Both the position numbers and the translations under genes were made by a program. From contig NZ_JAOTJC010000004.1 in NCBI RefSeq assembly GCF_025628895.1, positions 300,388 through 364,387 of the forward strand: DNA of 64,000 nucleotides, in the 5' to 3' direction. Below, piece by piece: positions 1 through 8,979 of the stretch. The number at the start of each line of letters is the position of its first letter. The first letter of the stretch is position 1. The notes below the pieces were generated by a model. That model worked only from the letters and a program-made list of their open reading frames with translations, was not told the DNA's origin and searched no databases. The stretch is from Alteromonas salexigens (lineage in GTDB: Bacteria > Pseudomonadota > Gammaproteobacteria > Enterobacterales > Alteromonadaceae).

Positions 1-927
1 GTGCGCTTCAATCACGGTGTTGTCGCCAATGTCACAGTTTGTCAGCACACAGTTAGGACCAATCACCACGTTGTTACCCAGCGTGACGGTGCCCTGAAAC
101 ACCACGTTTACGTCAACACTCACATCCTGACCGGTGGTCACCGAGCCCCGAATGTCGACCCGCGCCGGATCCGCCAGTGTCGCGCCATTCATCATCAGCT
201 CGTGTGCCTGACGGGCCTGCAATGCGCGCTCTAGATTTGCCAGCTGAGCGCGGTTATTTACGCCTTCTACTTCTACCGGCGTGTCAGGATGTGCGGCCTG
301 AATTTTCTTGCCTTCGGCCGCCGCCATCGCAATCACGTCGGTCAGGTAGTATTCGCCCTGAGCGTTGTCGTTGCTCAGTTCACCCAGCCAGCGTTTCAGA
401 TCGGCGCCGTTCATCAGCATCATGCCGGTATTAATTTCACGAATGGCCCGCTGCGCCTCAGTGGCATCTTTGTGCTCCACAATGGCGGTGATGTTGTCAT
501 TGTCACGTACAATCCGGCCCATACCGGTAGGATCATCCAGTTCCACGGTCAGTAACGCCAGGTCGCAGTTGGCTTTCACTGCCCGCAGGCGTTCCAGCGT
601 GGCTTGCTGAATAAGGGGTGCATCGCCCACCAGGATCAGTACATCTTCGTCATCGCGCAGGTGGGTAGCCGCTTGTTGCACGGCATGACCGGTACCCAGC
701 TGTTCGGCCTGCAGACACCAGTTCAGGTTGTCGCCGGTGAGGGTGGCTTTAAGTTGATCGCCGCCGTGCCCGTACACCAGGTGAATCCGGTCGGCATCCA
801 TTGCCTGAGTAGTGTTAATAATACGCTGCACCATTGGCAGCCCCCCGATGGGGTGCAGCACTTTAGGCAACGCCGATTTCATACGGGTGCCTTTACCGGC
901 CGCCAGAATAACCACTGAAAATGCCAT
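1..927 (-). CDS. glmU: Bifunctional UDP-GlcNAc pyrophosphorylase / GlcN-1-P acetyltransferase GlmU (partial, C-terminus outside window)
   Basis: GlmU makes UDP-N-acetylglucosamine in the cytoplasm: the C-terminal domain acetylates glucosamine-1-phosphate and the N-terminal domain adds the uridylyl group. It supplies peptidoglycan and LPS precursors. Translation of the minus strand begins [18 protein letters not shown] with [10 protein letters not shown] after it, the nucleotidyltransferase signature (L-x2-GxGTRM, then LPK). GDAPLI and [10 protein letters not shown], typical of this domain, follow. The last ~60 residues visible ([21 protein letters not shown]) are the first hexapeptide turns of the left-handed beta-helix. 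Only 309 codons are present; full proteins have about 450, so the acetyltransferase active site lies beyond base 1. The ATG at 927 has AAGGAT eight bases upstream. It is transcribed divergently from the diguanylate cyclase gene. Confidence 0.97.
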   Translation of the reverse strand, partial: MAFSVVILAAGKGTRMKSALPKVLHPIGGLPMVQRIINTTQAMDADRIHLVYGHGGDQLKATLTGDNLNWCLQAEQLGTGHAVQQAATHLRDDEDVLILVGDAPLIQQATLERLRAVKANCDLALLTVELDDPTGMGRIVRDNDNITAIVEHKDATEAQRAIREINTGMMLMNGADLKRWLGELSNDNAQGEYYLTDVIAMAAAEGKKIQAAHPDTPVEVEGVNNRAQLANLERALQARQAHELMMNGATLADPARVDIRGSVTTGQDVSVDVNVVFQGTVTLGNNVVIGPNCVLTNCDIGDNTVIEAH

Positions 928-1123
928 GCGAAATCCTTACTTTGTCGCTTGCGAGATAAACATTGCCGGTAGTGTATATGAGGCCGTCAGCAATGTCAGC
1001 GGGCATCCGCTGTGCGCCGTGAATTGCCCTTCTCCGTGCGACTATTGGATAGCTGGTAGTTCGGGATTTGTGCAGGTATACTTTTGCGTATAACAAAAAA
1101 ATTTCGTTCAGAAATGCCAAGGA

Positions 1124-2557
1124 GTGCGCAATTTAGTGAACGCTTTCAGGACTCTCCACAGAAGTATTCTGTTGCTCTTTGCGGTAGTGGTGATAGCCAT
1201 TGTTACCCTGGTGCATTTCAGCATTTCAAAAATTGTTGCAGAGCAAAGTCGTGCTCAGCAGCAGTCGCTGTCGCCCGCCATCTCATTAATTGTTGAACAG
1301 CTTCTCAAACCCCTGCATATTTCTGAAGCGCTTGGGAAATCCCGGCAACTGGTAAGTTTACTGGAAGCGCCCACGCTGAACGAAGACGAAGTTTACGAGA
1401 CCCTTGCGCGGCTGGAAGATGAGTTCGGCATGACCTTCTTCCTGGCCAGCGAAGATGCCCGCATGCAATACAACTCCGACGGCACCTCGCTGGCACTGAA
1501 AGAAGGCGAAGTCAGCTGGTATTTCAAATACAAAGACGTGGATGCCCCGGCGGTAGCCGACATTGGTAAGTGGGAAGACACCCACTTTTATATTGATATC
1601 AAACTGTTTAACGACAACGGCCGGTTTCTGGGCTTCTTTGGAATTGGCAAAAGCCTGAAAAGCTTTATAAGCGTGTTTGAAACCTACAAGCAGCAATACG
1701 GCTACGACTTTCTGTTTGTAGATAAAGCCGGCGACATCATGCTGTCCTCTGACCCCGACTTAGTGGCCTCTTACTCCGAGTTTACCAACCTTACCGAACT
1801 GCCCTGGTATGCCAGCCTGCCGCTGGACGTTCAGAATTTACAGGCGCTCAACAATAAGCTGGTGAGCATCGATCAGGAAGAATACCTGATTGCCGAAGTT
1901 AAACTGAACCAGTTTGACTGGACCGTCTACCTGTTAAGCCCACTGGATGAGCGCCAGGCAGAAATCTCCCAGGCCTTTATATTCAGTGTGGTTACGCTGC
2001 TGATAGTGGTGTTTTCGCTGTTCCTGCTCATTTATAACCTGCTCTATTATTTCCGTCAGGACATGCAGCCAGAGCTGATTGTACGCAACGCCAACCGCCT
2101 GCCGGATCGCAATAATCTGGCGCCCATGTACCAGGACATCATCACCCACCACGAGTCGGTAAGTGTGATCCTGGTAGACATTGATAATTTCGGGGTGATT
2201 AACGACACCTACGGCCGCAATGTGGGAGATGAAGTGCTGGATAAGGTAGCGACATTCCTTACCAGCAGTACCCGTGAGAACGATATTGTCGGGCGCTGGA
2301 GCAGTGAAGAGTTCATCGTGTTTCTGCCTGGTACCGGCCCCCATGAAGCGACCGAGATTGCCCAGAACCTGCGTCACGGACTAGCCACGTCACCGCCACT
2401 GAGCAGTCATCCGCAACTGCAAATCACCGGCTCGTTCGGCGTATCGTTCACCGCCAGCAAACGCCCCATGAATGAGGTCACCGCCCACGCAGAAGATGCC
2501 CTGTATCAGGCGCGGCGCGATGGCTGTAATCTGGTGCGGGTGCAGCTTATTGATTAG
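1124..2557 (+). CDS. Membrane-bound GGDEF-domain protein (putative diguanylate cyclase, altered SSEEF motif)
   Basis: Inner-membrane sensor with a C-terminal GGDEF domain, the family that makes cyclic di-GMP from GTP. A membrane segment at about residues 14-32, a periplasmic sensor region of ~250 residues (Cache-like in layout), a second membrane segment at about 283-309 and the GGDEF domain at ~340-475 can be seen. The active loop reads RWSSEEF, so the two glycines of GG(D/E)EF are both serine (residues 393-394) while Glu-Glu-Phe is kept. The product-inhibition site RxxD (REND, 384-387) is intact at the usual distance. The GTG at 1124 directly abuts the AAGGAG at 1119-1124, so the GTG at 1136, 11 bases after that site, may be the real start. 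The gene overlaps the convergent DMT gene by 11 bases. Activity is uncertain because of the double glycine loss. Confidence 0.9.
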   Translation: MRNLVNAFRTLHRSILLLFAVVVIAIVTLVHFSISKIVAEQSRAQQQSLSPAISLIVEQLLKPLHISEALGKSRQLVSLLEAPTLNEDEVYETLARLEDEFGMTFFLASEDARMQYNSDGTSLALKEGEVSWYFKYKDVDAPAVADIGKWEDTHFYIDIKLFNDNGRFLGFFGIGKSLKSFISVFETYKQQYGYDFLFVDKAGDIMLSSDPDLVASYSEFTNLTELPWYASLPLDVQNLQALNNKLVSIDQEEYLIAEVKLNQFDWTVYLLSPLDERQAEISQAFIFSVVTLLIVVFSLFLLIYNLLYYFRQDMQPELIVRNANRLPDRNNLAPMYQDIITHHESVSVILVDIDNFGVINDTYGRNVGDEVLDKVATFLTSSTRENDIVGRWSSEEFIVFLPGTGPHEATEIAQNLRHGLATSPPLSSHPQLQITGSFGVSFTASKRPMNEVTAHAEDALYQARRDGCNLVRVQLID

Positions 2558-3440
2558 CCCGCAGCTGTCGGCGTTGGCGCACATGCCGTACCACGCCGGT
2601 GGTCAGCGCCACACCGGTTAAGATAAGCACGCCGCCGACCATAGCCTGCCACGACAGTCGTTCAGCCAGAAAGATCAGTCCCCACACAATCCCGAACAGA
2701 GGCACCAGATAGGCCACGGTAATCGCCTGCGCCGGGCCGATGCTGGCAATCAGATAAAAATACAGAATATACGCAATGCCGGTGCCGAAGACGGCCAGCG
2801 CCACGGCATTCAGCCACGCCGTATTCGACGGCATCGCTTCGGGTAATGTGGTGAGGGCGAAGGGCAGCAAGACTACCGAGGCCACCAGCTGACTGCCGGT
2901 GGCGACTGTCAGCGGGCGGGCCCCGCTCAGCCATTTTTTCATCATACTGGCCGCCAGGCCATAACAGGTTGTCGCCAGTAACGCGGTGAGAATGGGTAAC
3001 AGGCTGACTCCGCCAGTGCCGACTTTCTGCTGACTGATCACCGCCACGCCCACAAACCCGATAACCAGCCCGAAGATGGCCGAGCGGCGCAGTTTGTCGC
3101 CCAGCCACACATACGCTACCAACGCACCGAACATGGGGGCTGTGGCATTCAGGATGGCGTTTACCCCAGCTTCCAGATGAAGGCTGGAATAGTTAAACAA
3201 CACAAACGGAATAGCAGTATTAATTGCGCCCACCAGCGCGATAGCTTTCCACTGGGCAAACATATCCCGCCAGCCACCGGCGATCAGCAGTACCGGTAAC
3301 AACACCAGAGAGGCCAGCACGGTGCGCACTTCCACCAGCACGTAAATGCCAAATTCAGGGGCGGCTACCCGCATAAAAATAAATGAGGCACCCCAGATGG
3401 CCCCCAGCAACAGCAATGCTGCCACGTGTTTTACTGCCAT
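2547..3440 (-). CDS. EamA/DMT-family transporter
   Basis: Inner-membrane carrier of the drug/metabolite transporter superfamily, 297 residues, with about ten hydrophobic segments forming two EamA repeats. The first repeat begins HVAALLLLGAIWGASFIFMRVAAPE, with the GxxWGxxF pattern typical of the family. The second contains PAQAITVAYLVPLFGIVWG. The substrate cannot be read from sequence; family members export amino acids, drugs or metabolites. An in-frame start exists 20 codons upstream, but the ATG at 3440 lies one base after the ogt stop codon and gives the standard N-terminus, so translational coupling to ogt is likely. It is the last gene of the alkA-ogt-eamA unit and its 3' end overlaps the diguanylate cyclase gene on the other strand. 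Confidence 0.88.
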   Translation of the reverse strand: MAVKHVAALLLLGAIWGASFIFMRVAAPEFGIYVLVEVRTVLASLVLLPVLLIAGGWRDMFAQWKAIALVGAINTAIPFVLFNYSSLHLEAGVNAILNATAPMFGALVAYVWLGDKLRRSAIFGLVIGFVGVAVISQQKVGTGGVSLLPILTALLATTCYGLAASMMKKWLSGARPLTVATGSQLVASVVLLPFALTTLPEAMPSNTAWLNAVALAVFGTGIAYILYFYLIASIGPAQAITVAYLVPLFGIVWGLIFLAERLSWQAMVGGVLILTGVALTTGVVRHVRQRRQLRANQ

Positions 3441-3441
3441 A

Positions 3442-3897
3442 TTATACCGCCACCCCTTCAAGATTGAGTAAGTACCGCTTGCGCTCCAGTCCCCCGGCAT
3501 AGCCGGTCAGTTTACCGCTGGCACCAATTACCCGGTGGCAGGGCACTACGATGGCAATGGGGTTTTTACTGTTGGCCAGCCCCACTGCCCGTACCGCTTT
3601 GGGGTTGCCAATGCGCTCGGCAATATCCCGGTAACTGGCGGTTTCCCCGTAATTCAGAGTCAGCAGTGCCTGCCATACCTGGCGCTGGAAGTCGGTGCCC
3701 TGCATCGCCAGTGGCATATCGAAGGTATTGCGCTGCCCGGCAAAATAAGCGGTGAGTTGTTCGCACGCCTGCTGAGTCAGCGGGCTTGGTCGGGCTGCCG
3801 GCGCTTGGTTACCGGTAAACGCCACCGCGGTAATGCCGTCATCATTGGCACTGACGGTAACATTGCCGCACGCGGATCGAAAATGTTGGGTATACAT
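3442..3897 (-). CDS. ogt: Methylated-DNA--protein-cysteine S-methyltransferase (Ogt type)
   Basis: Suicide DNA-repair protein that removes methyl groups from O6-methylguanine and O4-methylthymine onto its own cysteine. The active site PCHRVIG is present (Cys120 in this reading), preceded by the helix-turn-helix region FQRQVWQALLTLNYGETASYRD and the NPKAVRAVG segment, where family members have the arginine finger. I chose the ATG at 3897 because AGGA lies eight bases upstream and the resulting 151 residues match the usual Ogt length; longer starts to 3960 would run into alkA. It follows the Ada/AlkA fusion gene by 20 bases and precedes the exporter by one base, so the three probably form one operon for alkylation damage. 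Confidence 0.95.
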   Translation of the reverse strand: MYTQHFRSACGNVTVSANDDGITAVAFTGNQAPAARPSPLTQQACEQLTAYFAGQRNTFDMPLAMQGTDFQRQVWQALLTLNYGETASYRDIAERIGNPKAVRAVGLANSKNPIAIVVPCHRVIGASGKLTGYAGGLERKRYLLNLEGVAV

Positions 3898-3917
3898 AGA
3901 GTCTGTCCTGATGGCCA

Positions 3918-5294
3918 TCATGCCAGATGCCATAACTGTAAGGTTAAATAACTGCGCCACGGTGCCGCCTCGTCAGGGCGCAGCGCGAAGCGGCTGGCCA
4001 CCTTGCGTACCACCAGGTCGCCGTGTAAGTAAATGTCTGGTTCGGAAGCCCCGCGCATGCGTACATAATTGACCGTCCAGGGGCCTACCCCCTTAATGGC
4101 CAGTAACGCCTCAGCGTCAAACTCTGCTGACGTGGCTGCCGCATACTCAGCAAAGGCTGACAATGCGCGTTTCCGTGCCCCGGGCATTTTCAGAAAGGCT
4201 AAATCAGCGCCCGCTACGGCTTCTGGAGTGGGGAAGGTCATCGGTGCTTTATCATCGCTCTGTAGCGCGTGAGTAAGCGCCGTTACCTGTCCGATAGCCG
4301 CTTTCACACTCACCTGTTGTCCGACAATCGCCCGGCAGCCGGCCTCAAACTCGCTCCAGCAGCCGGGCAGCCGCAGCCCCTCGGTACGGGCTGCGGTGGG
4401 CAGGCCGGCCTGGTTGAGTGCGGTGTCAATGAGCCCCGGCTCGGCGTCTAAATCTAACACCCTGCGCAGGGTATTCAATACCCGGTGCGCGGCAGACAGG
4501 TTAGCCAGCTGTAAGGTCACACGAAACCCGTGCATGTCAGGCAGATGCTCTGCGGTGAGAGTACCGTCGCCGTCCGCACTGCCAAGGTTTCGCCGGTAAT
4601 GCTGCTCACCCACGTGTTCAACCTGCTCAATGGCGCGGGCTTTCAGAAAGTCGCGCACCTGCGGCCAGTTATACGGGGGCCGGTAACGCAGCAAAACGGT
4701 CAGTGACGGTCCGCCGCCAGTTTGCGGCTGCCCGCGTCGCAAGTCACCAGGGGTTAGCTGACAGTACTGCTTTATTGCCCGTTGTAACTGCCGGGTACTG
4801 GCAAAGCCGGCACTGACGGCCACGTCATCCATGCCCAGTTCGGTTTGCTGAAGTAACTGTTTGGCAAACAGCACCCGCTGCATGATCTGAAACGTTTTGG
4901 GTGCCACCCCGAAATGGCGTTGCATCAGCACATGCAGGTAGCGGGTTGAAATACCCAGTCGTGCGGCAATATCCGCCACCGGGGCGGCCGGGATCTCGCT
5001 GAGTAATGCCGCGGCCCGGCGCACCGTGGTCGTAACACCCAGCCAAGCGTATGATTGCGGGGCGCTGTCAGGACGACAGCGCAGGCAGGGCCTGAACCCC
5101 TCGCGCAGGGCGTGGGTGGCATGGGTGAAATAGCGTACATTTCGCTCTGCCGGCAGACGCGCCGGACACACCGGCCGGCAAAAAATACCGGTGGAGGTCA
5201 CTGCCACAAAAAATACCCCGTCAAACCGCCGGTCACGGCTGAGACGGGCGCGGGCATATTGCTGTTCGACAGTGGCGGGCAGGGCAGAGGTCAT
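3918..5294 (-). CDS. Ada N-terminal / AraC helix-turn-helix / AlkA glycosylase fusion
   Basis: A 458-residue protein joining an alkylation sensor, a DNA-binding domain and a base-excision glycosylase. Residues ~1-80 match the Ada zinc domain: TGIFCRPVCPAR and FRPCLRCRPD give Cys39, Cys43, Cys70 and Cys73; Cys39 is the equivalent of the methyl-accepting Cys38 of E. coli Ada. Residues ~90-195 form an AraC-type helix-turn-helix (DIAARLGISTRYLHVLMQRHFG). Residues ~200-458 are AlkA-like: a helix-hairpin-helix IKGVGPWTVNYVRMRG followed by the catalytic aspartate in HGDLVVRK, then PWRSYLTLQLWH. It should excise 3-methyladenine and related bases and activate its own operon. The Ogt domain that Ada carries in E. 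coli is here a separate gene just downstream. The ATG at 5294 has GGA upstream. Confidence 0.94.
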   Translation of the reverse strand: MTSALPATVEQQYARARLSRDRRFDGVFFVAVTSTGIFCRPVCPARLPAERNVRYFTHATHALREGFRPCLRCRPDSAPQSYAWLGVTTTVRRAAALLSEIPAAPVADIAARLGISTRYLHVLMQRHFGVAPKTFQIMQRVLFAKQLLQQTELGMDDVAVSAGFASTRQLQRAIKQYCQLTPGDLRRGQPQTGGGPSLTVLLRYRPPYNWPQVRDFLKARAIEQVEHVGEQHYRRNLGSADGDGTLTAEHLPDMHGFRVTLQLANLSAAHRVLNTLRRVLDLDAEPGLIDTALNQAGLPTAARTEGLRLPGCWSEFEAGCRAIVGQQVSVKAAIGQVTALTHALQSDDKAPMTFPTPEAVAGADLAFLKMPGARKRALSAFAEYAAATSAEFDAEALLAIKGVGPWTVNYVRMRGASEPDIYLHGDLVVRKVASRFALRPDEAAPWRSYLTLQLWHLA

Positions 5295-5513
5295 AAGCTA
5301 TCCACGTGATTGTACATAACCTAATGATAACCCGTTTACCCCTCATGTATGCGACAAAATCGGCACTCACTGGGAACTTTTCTGGCAAGGTGTGGCCAAA
5401 CCGGGCATTCGCGCGCTTAAGTTGATTATAACAGGCCTGCTACGCATAATAGCGCAGTCGCCCATTACGCCGCGCTGTTCACAGACGGTTATAATAATAA
5501 TTCAGGAGCCAGT

Positions 5514-6659
5514 TTGCCTACGCCGTGTGTCAGAATTGCCCCCCGAGTGCGCGCCCTGTTCGCGATGCTGAGTCTGTGGTGCGTGGTCAGTACCGCACCC
5601 GCTGCAGCCGACTGGGTTGACAACTATGCGGACTACGTCAAACGCCAGGCGGTAAAATACCGGGTGCCCGGGTACACCTTTGTCTATTACCTGCAGGGTG
5701 AATCCCCCCGCGTCTACACATATGGCAAAACCCACAGTGGCGGCAAGGCCATTACCGAGACCACCGTGTTCCGGTTAGCGTCGGTCTCAAAAACCTTTAC
5801 CGGGCTGCTGATGGCGAAATTACACGAGCAGGATCGCCTGCCCCTTACCACGCCCATCAGCGAGCTGACCCCCTCTATCGAATTTACCGGTGAAGGCATG
5901 GACACGTTGCAGTTGCAGCATATCATTGGCCAATCGTCAGGCTTTATGCCCAACGCCTATGACAACCTGATTGAAGCCGACTACCCGCTACACCGGGTAC
6001 TGACCCAGCTGGGCGGGCTGGAGCCATTGTGCGCACCGGGCAACTGCTACACCTACCAGAACGCCTTATTTGGCGCCATTGAGTATTACCTGACGAACCA
6101 AAACACCTCGTATCACCGCCAGTTGCAAACTCAGTTGTTTATTCCGCTGGGCATGAATACTGCCAGCGCCGGTAAAGGGGCACTGCTGGCGTCTGAAGAA
6201 TGGGCTCGCCCCCACATTGCCATTGCCCGCAACCGCTGGCGTGAAGGACTGGTAGAAAGCAACTATTACCGGTTCACTCCGGCCGCCGGGGTAAATGCCA
6301 GTATTCGTGATATGTCGGTGTATTTGCAGGCGTTGCTGGGGGAGTTCCCCACGGTGATCACCCCGGAAATTATCGACACAGTAACCACGCCGCGGGTGAA
6401 AACCCAGCGTGAGACCTATCGCCGGGGCTGGCGGGGCCACTTAGATAATGCCCACTACGGGCTGGGCTGGCGTATTTATGACTTCGACGGTCACCGCATT
6501 AACTATCACGGCGGCTGGGTGAAAGGGTATCGGGCCGATGTGGCGTTTGCGCCGGAAACCGGTGCCGGTTACGTGATGCTGATGAATGCCGAATCGAACA
6601 TGATCAACACCACGACTGCCGAGTTCTGGAAGCGTTATTTCGCTAACCGGAAGCAATAA
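5514..6659 (+). CDS. Exported serine hydrolase, beta-lactamase/penicillin-binding-protein family (class C-like)
   Basis: 381 residues. The start is a TTG at 5514 with a strong AGGAG at 5504-5508. A signal peptide (RVRALFAMLSLWCVVSTAPAAA) should be cut near residue 32, placing the enzyme in the periplasm or outside. The three motifs of serine beta-lactamase-fold enzymes are present: SVSK with nucleophile Ser90 and Lys93, Tyr181-Gln-Asn183, and HGG at 332-334 in place of KTG. The HxG version is common in esterases and D-aminopeptidases of the family, so true beta-lactam resistance is not implied. The gene stands alone, divergent from the alkA operon and convergent with speA. Confidence 0.88.
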   Translation: MPTPCVRIAPRVRALFAMLSLWCVVSTAPAAADWVDNYADYVKRQAVKYRVPGYTFVYYLQGESPRVYTYGKTHSGGKAITETTVFRLASVSKTFTGLLMAKLHEQDRLPLTTPISELTPSIEFTGEGMDTLQLQHIIGQSSGFMPNAYDNLIEADYPLHRVLTQLGGLEPLCAPGNCYTYQNALFGAIEYYLTNQNTSYHRQLQTQLFIPLGMNTASAGKGALLASEEWARPHIAIARNRWREGLVESNYYRFTPAAGVNASIRDMSVYLQALLGEFPTVITPEIIDTVTTPRVKTQRETYRRGWRGHLDNAHYGLGWRIYDFDGHRINYHGGWVKGYRADVAFAPETGAGYVMLMNAESNMINTTTAEFWKRYFANRKQ

Positions 6660-6684
6660 TCCTGCACTGCAAACAGATATAGCC

Positions 6685-6725
6685 ACTCAGCATTCGGGGG
6701 GGACGAAGCCCCCGCCAGACCCCGA
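6685..6725. terminator. G-rich hairpin between convergent hydrolase and speA genes
   Basis: A run of seven G, the loop ACGAAG and a run of five C form a short strong stem in the 66 bases between the two convergent genes. Read on the minus strand the loop contains TTCG. No U-run follows on either side, so intrinsic termination is only a guess. Confidence 0.3.
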
Positions 6726-8636
6726 TTAGGGCTTCAGATAGGTATAGCCACTCAGGCAGTTTTCGTAGAAATCGTTCCAGCGCACCGCTTCACGGGGATT
6801 GAATGTGCCGTTAGAAATCTGCCTATCAATCATGCGCTTCATATCCGAGGCCATGGCCTTCGGGTTGTACTGCATAATCGACAAGACGTCTTCCACCGAA
6901 GAGCCTTTTACCACTTCTTCAATGTAGAAATCCTGCGGATCGTCATCATAGCTGTAGATATGCACTTCGTTCAGACGTCCGAACAGGTTATGCATGTCAC
7001 CCATCACATCCTGATACGCACCTGTCAGAAATAGCCCCACGTAATAAGGATCGTCTTTTTTAAGCTTGTGCATGGGCAGCACATCAGTAATTTCCCGGCC
7101 TACCGTGAACTGATCAATTTTACCGTCACTGTCACAGGTAATATCCACCAGCGAGCAGTTCACCTCAGGGCGCTCATTCATGCGGGTGAGCGGCACCACC
7201 GGCAGCAACTGGTCAATGGCCCAGGTGTCGGCCGCCGACTGAAATACCGAGAAATTACACAGGTATTGTGACGACAGGCTGTAATCCAGTTCCTGCAGTT
7301 CTTCGGGCACGTACTCTTCATTGGCATAGTAGGCATGCAAATGACTCATGATGTGCCAGTACAGGGTTTCAATTTTGGCCAGCTCTTCCAGTGTAAGCAC
7401 CCGCAGCTTAAAGGCATCCAGGGCCTGCTCTTTGTACTGCGACGCATCGTTATACACTTCCTGCATGTTGTCCTGCTGGTCGAGGGTCTCGGCCAGCTCA
7501 CGCATATTCTTCACAAAGAAGTGTTCGCCGTCTTTGACTTCGGTATCGATGGAGGCGCTGTTAGACTTAATTTCACCGACAATTTCGGTCACCACGCAGC
7601 TGTGATGGGCCGTGATGGCGCGGCCACTTTCGCTGACCAGCGTAGGATGGGGCACGTCTTCCAGGTCGCACATTTCTTTCATGCCATACACTACGTCAGC
7701 CACATATTCCTGCATGCTGTAGTTGCGCGACGACTCATTGGTGGAGTTACTGCCGTCGTAATCGATACCCAGACCACCCCCTACATCCACATAATCCAGC
7801 GGGAAGCCCATCTTATGCAGATCAGCATAAATGCGGGCTCCTTCGGTCATGGCTTCTTTAACGGCGCGAATATCGGTCAGCTGACTGCCAATATGGAAGT
7901 GCAGCAGTTTCAGGCAGTGCGCCATACCCTGCTCTTCCAGGTACCGGGCGGTTTTAATAATTTCAGTGATGGTCAGGCCGAATTTCGCCCGCTCTCCGCC
8001 AGAGCTTTCCCATTTGCCCCGACCCTTTACGGTCATTTTGGCGCGTACGCCAATGATAGGATCGATATTCAGCTCTTTGGCGATTTTCACCAGCAACAGC
8101 AGTTCCGAATATTTCTCTACCACCACCACAATTTTGCGGCCCAGTTTGCGCCCTAATAGCGCCAGACGCATGAATTCATCGTCTTTGTAGCCATTCAGAA
8201 TGGTGAGGGAGTCTTCATTGGTGTTCATCGCCAGAACGGTGAGCAACTCGGCTTTCGAGCCGGCTTCCAGCCCGTAATTGAAGGGCGCACCGGCCTCAAC
8301 AATTTCTTCCACCACTTCACGCATCTGGTTCACTTTAACCGGGTATACGCCCTGATACTGGCCGTTGTAGCCGGCTTCAGTAATGGTGGTGCGAAAAATA
8401 GTATTAAGGCTGGCGACTTGCGAGCGCAGCACATCGTGAAACCGCACCACTACCGGAAATTGCACGCCCTCTTCACGAATCTCGTCAATTACGGCCTTGA
8501 AGTCAATGCTGATACTGGTGTCTTCCGGGACGGGGGTAACTTCAACGTTGCCCTTTTCGCCAATGCGAAAATAACCGCCGCCCCACTGAGAAACGCCATA
8601 CACGCGTTCGGCTTCTTCAATGTTCCATTCTGACAA
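6726..8636 (-). CDS. speA: Biosynthetic arginine decarboxylase SpeA
   Basis: PLP enzyme that decarboxylates arginine to agmatine, the first step of the ADC route to putrescine. The alanine-racemase-like barrel is evident: GVYPVKVNQ holds the PLP lysine, then LLHFHIGSQLTDI, VDVGGGLGIDY and the C-terminal VSESGRAI. About 636 residues agrees with the ~630-660 of the family. In-frame codons allow a start at GTG 8657, but the sequence AGAGGTG at 8643-8649 is an excellent ribosome site placed six bases before the TTG at 8636, which gives a protein starting (M)SEWNIEEAERVYGVSQWG; I prefer that start. A TATAAT on the minus strand at 8710-8715 may be the -10 element, without a clear -35. No speB (agmatinase) is adjacent in the window. 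Confidence 0.96.
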   Translation of the reverse strand: MSEWNIEEAERVYGVSQWGGGYFRIGEKGNVEVTPVPEDTSISIDFKAVIDEIREEGVQFPVVVRFHDVLRSQVASLNTIFRTTITEAGYNGQYQGVYPVKVNQMREVVEEIVEAGAPFNYGLEAGSKAELLTVLAMNTNEDSLTILNGYKDDEFMRLALLGRKLGRKIVVVVEKYSELLLLVKIAKELNIDPIIGVRAKMTVKGRGKWESSGGERAKFGLTITEIIKTARYLEEQGMAHCLKLLHFHIGSQLTDIRAVKEAMTEGARIYADLHKMGFPLDYVDVGGGLGIDYDGSNSTNESSRNYSMQEYVADVVYGMKEMCDLEDVPHPTLVSESGRAITAHHSCVVTEIVGEIKSNSASIDTEVKDGEHFFVKNMRELAETLDQQDNMQEVYNDASQYKEQALDAFKLRVLTLEELAKIETLYWHIMSHLHAYYANEEYVPEELQELDYSLSSQYLCNFSVFQSAADTWAIDQLLPVVPLTRMNERPEVNCSLVDITCDSDGKIDQFTVGREITDVLPMHKLKKDDPYYVGLFLTGAYQDVMGDMHNLFGRLNEVHIYSYDDDPQDFYIEEVVKGSSVEDVLSIMQYNPKAMASDMKRMIDRQISNGTFNPREAVRWNDFYENCLSGYTYLKP

Positions 8637-8979
8637 TGTATTCACCTCTGTTAGCACAGTCTGTTACCGCCTGATAGCGTGCTGTGCCCTGGTACCAATA
8701 ATGCCGCGTATTATAGTCAAGCCATGCACAGACGCTATGAAAATCGGCGCTTTTTACGCAGATATTTTTGGCTGTCTGACGGTGGTTTCACTCTCATACC
8801 CACGGCCTACAATTTCACCGGCCCGATGCATAAAATTCTGCGCGGCCGGTGTCGCGCTACTGCCTTGTTGGTAGCCTGATAAGCCCTGAAAAGTTCAGTG
8901 TCAGTGGGCGTTTTATCCACTCGCATGCACCGGTCTAAACAGGTTACACTGCGCGCACAGATAATCTCCGGAGTAACAT
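8637..8979. other. Intergenic region between speA and the exported 231-residue protein
   Basis: This gap should carry the divergent promoters. A minus-strand TATAAT lies at 8710-8715. A short open frame on the plus strand in the left half overlaps the speA 5' end and has no coding character. A ribosome site (CGGAG) for the next gene lies near 8969-8973. I see no RNA gene. Confidence 0.5.

Noticed and set aside
5514-6659. Antibiotic-resistance class C beta-lactamase
   Set aside because: The KTG motif is replaced by HGG and family esterases and peptidases share SxxK and YxN, so resistance cannot be claimed.
7335-8156. Long open frame of 273 codons on the plus strand opposite speA
   Set aside because: It is the antisense shadow of a well-supported gene, with histidine/phenylalanine-rich low-complexity content and no ribosome site.
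8620-8874. 84-codon open frame on the plus strand at the speA 5' end
   Set aside because: Overlaps speA antisense; cysteine-rich random-looking sequence without a start signal.
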